Below are positions 63,721 through 64,000 of a DNA stretch of 64,000 nucleotides, piece by piece. The notes beneath the pieces were generated by a model that saw only the letters and a program-made list of their open reading frames with translations, searched no databases and was not told the origin of the DNA. Where the stretch lies: positions 62,001 through 126,000 of the forward strand of contig NW_027476672.1 in assembly GCF_051020955.1 (NCBI RefSeq), read 5' to 3'. This stretch comes from Megalopta genalis (lineage: Eukaryota > Arthropoda > Insecta > Hymenoptera > Halictidae). The translations under genes were made by a program, and so were the position numbers. Each line of letters opens with the position of its first letter. Position 1 is the stretch's first letter.

Positions 63721-64000
63721 CAAATGATTTAGGTTCAGATACTTGCGATACATTGATATTGCTTCAGATGCAGGCGAAACTAACGAGTTAGCTTCAAATC
63801 CATGAGAAACACATGATTTTGCTTCAAATTCGTGCGAAACAAATGGTTTACCTTCAGATACTTGTGATACACATGATTTAGGTTCAACTGCATGCGAATG
63901 AAACGAGTTAGCTTCAAATCCAAGCGAAACACCTGATTTAGCTGCAAATCCATGCGACACAAATGATTTAGATTCAAATTGTTTGCGATATAAGAGATAC

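Larger units (their letters stand above)
1..64000. repeat. Giant 30-bp tandem-repeat (satellite) array filling the window
   Basis: Every stretch read from base 1 to base 64,000 is a variant of one 30-bp unit joined head to tail, all in the same orientation, with no spacer. Across the five common unit types the best conserved columns are gcttcaaat (1-9, column 7 a or g), gcga (14-17), a at 21, g at 25 and ta at 29-30. Columns 10-13, 18-20, 22-24 and 26-28 distinguish the types. Scattered 29- and 31-bp units shift the phase. The first and last bases still lie inside units, so the array is longer than the window. Length, hierarchy and lack of any intact gene suggest eukaryotic satellite DNA; that identification is inference. 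No stretch over 300 bp contains anything else. Confidence 0.97.

Noticed and set aside
1..64000. CRISPR array
   Set aside because: Unit length (~30 bp) fits a CRISPR repeat, but units abut directly with no unique spacers and there are no cas genes.
1..64000. A single giant repetitive protein gene on the plus strand
   Set aside because: The ASNPCETNDL frame is interrupted by taa, tga and tag and by 29/31-bp units every few hundred bases. The longest run is 219 codons and unit types show no third-position bias.
1..64000. Plus frame rescued by a ciliate-type code (TAA/TAG read as Gln)
   Set aside because: In-frame tga (for example gattgagcttc) is also frequent and the many one-base indels would still break the frame.
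1..64000. Pentapeptide-repeat or leucine-rich-repeat protein
   Set aside because: Half of the decapeptide (N-D-L-A-S) resembles a pentapeptide repeat and the minus frame is leucine-rich. The other half lacks the required L/F, a 10-residue period is too short for LRRs, and none of the frames is maintained.
1..64000. CENP-B box in the unit
   Set aside because: The minus strand has ttcgcatgg and ttcgtctgc, but the required A and the CGGG block of the 17-bp box do not follow at the right spacing.
1..64000. Minus-strand open frames of 200-286 codons as real genes
   Set aside because: The consensus unit simply has no stop in two minus frames. Near-identical block copies give frames of different length, and starts and ends fall at random places in units.
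1..64000. Transposon, rRNA, tRNA or telomeric sequence hidden in the array
   Set aside because: Reading through the window I saw no break in the 30-bp pattern long enough to hold any of them, and no terminal inverted repeats or telomere-type hexamers.

Overview
The whole 64 kb is one uninterrupted tandem-repeat array. The basic unit is 30 bp (about 2,130 units), with scattered 29- and 31-bp variants, and it runs off both ends of the window. I find no unique sequence, no conventional gene, no RNA gene and no recognisable transposon. Estimated from the unit consensus sequences, GC is about 35%. An array this long, with several nested levels of organisation, looks like satellite or minisatellite heterochromatin of a eukaryote (centromeric, pericentromeric or subtelomeric). 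The sequence alone does not point to a taxon.

Organisation is hierarchical. Level 1 is the 30-bp unit; its strongest columns are gcttcaaat at 1-9, gcga at 14-17 and ta at 29-30. Level 2 is a five-unit cycle of 150 bp. Named by their plus-strand decapeptides the order is P1 (ASNPCETNDL), T (ASDTCDISDI), A (ASNAGETNEL), P2 (ASNPCETHDL), Q (ASNQCDVEGL), with frequent extra or missing P2-Q pairs. Level 3 consists of larger blocks copied as wholes: a 2,377/2,316/1,717/2,317-bp series at about 7.4-18.3 kb with a detached copy at 23.1-24.8 kb, a 1,412-bp tandem pair at 18.6-21.4 kb, a 1,861-bp tandem pair at 28.9-32.6 kb, and smaller steps of 750, 661, 451, 361, 150 and 60 bp.

Region by region: 1-5.2 kb is an older, heterogeneous flank. 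5.2-7.4 kb is a mosaic of pieces duplicated at 1.3-1.4 kb spacing. 7.4-32.6 kb is the homogenised core. 32.6-36.5 kb is mixed. 36.5-42.7 kb has the same repeats with an excess of one-base indels, which may be consensus error. 42.7-59.9 kb is a second set of duplicated blocks and regains variants seen in the left flank. 60.6-62.0 kb is a distinctly diverged subfamily, bracketed by two near-identical 494-bp copies. The last 2 kb is ordinary array.

Three of the six frames (one plus, two minus) stay open through the consensus unit because 30 is divisible by 3 and the consensus stops fall in the other three frames. This produces many repetitive reading frames of up to 286 codons. Stops, frame-shifting units and the absence of any third-position bias between unit types argue that these are by-products and not genes. 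No group of genes works together here. The biological interest lies in the satellite architecture, its duplication history and possible chromatin function.
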